Shown piece by piece: positions 31,170 through 32,907 of a stretch of DNA of 32,907 nt. Numbering within the stretch: position 1 is the first letter of the stretch; every line of letters starts with the position of its first letter. The translations under genes and the position numbers were made by a program. The stretch lies in NCBI GenBank assembly GCA_035573435.1, contig DATMZR010000004.1, forward strand, positions 1 through 32,907, in the 5' to 3' direction. The notes beneath the pieces are model-generated. The model was given only the letters and a program-made list of their open reading frames with translations, ran no database searches and had not been told where the DNA came from. This DNA comes from Solirubrobacterales bacterium (GTDB taxonomy: Bacteria > Actinomycetota > Thermoleophilia > Solirubrobacterales > 70-9).

Positions 31170-32356
31170 GCCGTCACCTCCTCGTGCTCGAGAAGCGCCT
31201 CCATGTAGCGCCTGGCCACCATCACGTCGAAGGCGTGCACGTCGTCCTCCTCGGCCGAGTAGCGACCGGCCACGGCGCCGCGGTTGCGCACGCCCAGCTG
31301 GGTGAGCTCGCAGACGTGCCAGTCCTCCCGGTTGACCTGGTCCCAGAAGTCGATCGCGTCCGCAGGGTCGAAGTGGTCGGCCCCGATCGTCGCCGGCTCG
31401 AAGAACCACTCGCAGACCACGTCAGTGCGATCGGCCGCGCGCGGCCAAAGGGTGTGGAGCATCACGTAGTCCGGGTGCAGCGAGACGAGCGAGTTCGGGA
31501 ACAGGACGAAGTAGAGGACCGAGCTCAGGTCCTGGCCGGAGAGCCCGTCGATCGGCGCGCGCGGGTGCGCGTGCCCCCCGTTGCGCCCCATCGTCGCCGC
31601 GCCCTCGGTCAGGATCATGGAGCCGCCACACCAGGCCCCCTCGCCTTCCAGCACCTCACCGCTCAGGTAGTGGCTGAGGCGGTTGAGCTCCGGATGCACG
31701 CCTGGACAGTGAAGGCATTCGCTGTAGTTCTCGGCAAGCGCCTTCCAGTTGGCGCCGACCTCATAGTTGATCTGGCCCGCGCGACGCAGGGCTCCGACCC
31801 GGTAGTGCTCCAGGTGGCCCGCGAGCTCGCCCAGATGTGAGTCGACGTTGGGAGCGTCGCCGCTCAGGTCCACGAGGACCAAACCCCCCACGGTGGCGAC
31901 CCGGACCGGGATCAGCCCCCAGCAGGACGGCTCGAAGTCTTCGACCCCATCCATGTGAGGCGCGGCCTTGAGCTCGCCGTCGAACCCGTAGGACCAGCCG
32001 TGGTAGGGACACTGGACCCGGTGGCGTACGCTCCCCTCGAGGTCCTGGATCAGCCGCGAGCCCCGGTGCCGGCAGACGTTCAGGAAGGCGCGGGGGCGCC
32101 CGTCCTTCGCCCCCATGACGACGACGCTGTCGGTGCCGATCTCACGCATCACGTAGCTGCCCGGCTCGGCCACCAAGGAGGCGTGTCCCACGCACACCCA
32201 GCCGCGGAACATCGTCTCCAGCTCCCAGTCCAGAACGGCCGGATCCGTGAACGCACGCGGCGGCAGCATCGTGGCCCGCTCCAAGGGCTCGAGGGTCGCC
32301 TGGACCTCGCGGGGGTCGAGCTGGAGAGCGATCGGCGTCTGCGACTGGGTGCCCAA
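31166..32356 (-). CDS. Rieske non-haem iron oxygenase, alpha subunit (396 aa)
   Basis: The Rieske cluster ligands are C95-R-H97 and C116-x2-H119 (VCRHRGSRL and CPYHGWSY). The mononuclear iron motif is ENYSECLHCPGVH, with E213, H216 and H221; the position before the first His, usually Asp, is Glu, as in carnitine- and betaine-type oxygenases. The C-terminal NREDWHVCELTQLGVRNRG block is also typical of that group. The enzyme would hydroxylate or demethylate its substrate and needs a separate reductase, not seen here. The TTG at 32356 has AGGAGG six bases upstream; the longer frame to 32443 begins with Arg/Pro-rich shadow sequence. It heads the eight-gene minus-strand run. Confidence 0.92.
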   Translation of the reverse strand: MGTQSQTPIALQLDPREVQATLEPLERATMLPPRAFTDPAVLDWELETMFRGWVCVGHASLVAEPGSYVMREIGTDSVVVMGAKDGRPRAFLNVCRHRGSRLIQDLEGSVRHRVQCPYHGWSYGFDGELKAAPHMDGVEDFEPSCWGLIPVRVATVGGLVLVDLSGDAPNVDSHLGELAGHLEHYRVGALRRAGQINYEVGANWKALAENYSECLHCPGVHPELNRLSHYLSGEVLEGEGAWCGGSMILTEGAATMGRNGGHAHPRAPIDGLSGQDLSSVLYFVLFPNSLVSLHPDYVMLHTLWPRAADRTDVVCEWFFEPATIGADHFDPADAIDFWDQVNREDWHVCELTQLGVRNRGAVAGRYSAEEDDVHAFDVMVARRYMEALLEHEEVTA

Positions 32357-32421
32357 CGTTGGCCTCCTGACTGGTTTTGGGTCCGGCCGACCCGGTGGTC
32401 GGCCACCCCTCCTCGCCTGAG

Positions 32422-32437
32422 TTGACCTTGTAGTCAA
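32422..32437. promoter_or_regulatory. Candidate TetR-type operator over the divergent promoter
   Basis: TTGAC-CTTGTA-GTCAA is a 16-base dyad with perfect five-base arms. It covers the -35 box of the plus-strand promoter and lies just downstream of the expected start of the minus-strand transcript, so one bound protein could block both. Two TetR genes are in the minus-strand run it would control. Confidence 0.55.
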
Positions 32438-32471
32438 TCGCATGTTAGTCTGACGAGCCGATGGAGGTCAA
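32422..32471. promoter_or_regulatory. Symmetric two-way promoter for the Rieske and acyl-CoA dehydrogenase genes
   Basis: Plus strand: TTGACC (32422-32427), 18 bases, TAGTCT (32446-32451), then nine bases to the ATG at 32461. Minus strand: TTGACC (32466-32471), 18 bases, TAACAT (32442-32447), then a leader of about 80 bases to the TTG at 32356. The two -35 boxes are identical, the spacers are equal and the -10 boxes overlap by two bases. The minus -35 lies inside the first codons of the plus gene. Confidence 0.65.
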
Positions 32472-32907
32472 GTCGCTCGCCGAGGCGCCGGGCATCATGG
32501 GCGGAGTCCCGCTCGAGGTCGACGAAGGGGCGATCGCGCTGCGCGAGCGAGCGCGGGCGTTCGCGGAGGACGTCCTGATGCCGCTGGAGGAGGAGGCCGA
32601 ACGGCGGGCTGGGCGCCTTCCCGACGAGCTTGTCGCCCGGGTCAAGCGCGAAGCAATCGATGCCGGGCTGAGCGGCGGACTGCACGCCCGGGAGCACGGT
32701 GGGCAGGGCTGGACCCGGCTCGAGTGGGCGCTGGTCGAGGAGCAGTACGGCCGCACCACCAATGCGATCCACTGGCACGTGCCCAACGCCTACAACGTCT
32801 GGGTCCACGCCAGCCCCGAGCAGATCGACCGCTATCTGCGACCGGCGCTCCGCGGGGAGCTCAAGGACGCCTACGCGGTGACCGAGCGCGAGGCGGGCTC
32901 CGACCCA
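32461..32907 (+). CDS. Acyl-CoA dehydrogenase, N-terminal part (runs off the window)
   Basis: From ATG 32461 the frame stays open to the last base (149 codons). It reads MEVKSLAEAPGIMGG..., then an acyl-CoA dehydrogenase N-terminal domain: ALRERARAFAEDVLMPLEEEAERR, LSGGLHAREHGGQGWTRLEWALVEEQYG and, at the end, DAYAVTEREAGSDP, the start of the flavin-binding signature. The remaining two thirds lie outside the window. It is divergent from the Rieske gene and shares its promoter region, so it may work in the same breakdown route. It would be translated from a leaderless or very short-leader RNA. Confidence 0.9.
   Translation, partial: MEVKSLAEAPGIMGGVPLEVDEGAIALRERARAFAEDVLMPLEEEAERRAGRLPDELVARVKREAIDAGLSGGLHAREHGGQGWTRLEWALVEEQYGRTTNAIHWHVPNAYNVWVHASPEQIDRYLRPALRGELKDAYAVTEREAGSDP

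Noticed and set aside
26985-31208. Long plus-strand open frames (576 and 564 codons) and a similar one at 24265-25530
   Set aside because: All are antisense to conserved transporter, regulator and oxidase genes and show no domain of their own.
31170-31409. N-terminal extension of the FAD oxidoreductase
   Set aside because: It overlaps the Rieske gene, is Arg/Gly-rich, and the GTG at 31169 has a strong ribosome site.

Overview
The window is GC-rich, gene-dense bacterial chromosome. Several features point to a high-GC Actinomycetota, probably of the Thermoleophilia/Solirubrobacterales type: a KGD-type fused 2-oxoglutarate dehydrogenase, a c-di-AMP riboswitch in front of a cell-wall hydrolase gene, many GTG/TTG starts, and many start codons lying 6-9 nt behind a TANNNT box, as in leaderless transcripts. 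The taxonomic placement is inference from gene content; there is no rRNA or other marker gene here.

Layout. (1) 1-707: end of a repeat and two small, translationally coupled unknown genes. (2) 820-7825, minus strand: a fatty acyl-CoA reductase-like double SDR, an alkyl-DHAP-synthase-type FAD oxidase and a UbiA-family prenyltransferase in one tight operon, then two acyl-CoA dehydrogenase subunits. This looks like a lipid locus, possibly for ether lipids. (3) 7919-12676, plus strand: a small zinc-ribbon protein and a 1459-residue fusion of two lipoyl domains, an E3-binding domain, an E2 catalytic domain and the E1 of 2-oxoglutarate dehydrogenase. (4) 12677-14737: two divergent DUF1326 proteins, a tiny zinc-ribbon protein and a small membrane protein. 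(5) 14738-15099: a gene-free stretch with a long imperfect palindrome. (6) 15100-19070: aconitase and an SDR on minus, and a divergent GST-N-like protein. (7) 19161-19950: riboswitch, NlpC/P60-like secreted protein, strong terminator. (8) 20041-24240, plus: a PotADBC-type ABC importer. (9) 24247-32356, minus: a long run of eight close-packed genes (Rieske oxygenase, FAD oxidoreductase, two TetR regulators, a second PotDBCA-type importer), convergent with the first importer. (10) 32461 to the end: start of another acyl-CoA dehydrogenase, divergent from the Rieske gene across a symmetric two-way promoter.

The least expected signal is a roughly 100-bp interspersed repeat with a perfect 9-bp stem. 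Two near-identical intergenic copies (710-810 and 2992-3092) differ in the stem by a compensatory base-pair change. Related copies lie in frame inside the inter-domain linkers of the 2-oxoglutarate dehydrogenase gene (8613-8692 and 8972-9068), a decayed half copy follows the zinc-ribbon gene, and the tail of another opens the window. The element therefore seems able to insert both between genes and into coding sequence that tolerates it.

How the genes may work together: aconitase and the fused 2-oxoglutarate dehydrogenase are TCA-cycle enzymes but are not in one operon. The 24-32 kb block reads as uptake plus oxidative attack on a small cationic or quaternary-amine compound, with TetR control. 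The Rieske catalytic motif carries a Glu where Asp is usual, as in carnitine/betaine-type oxygenases. The substrate is not shown by sequence.
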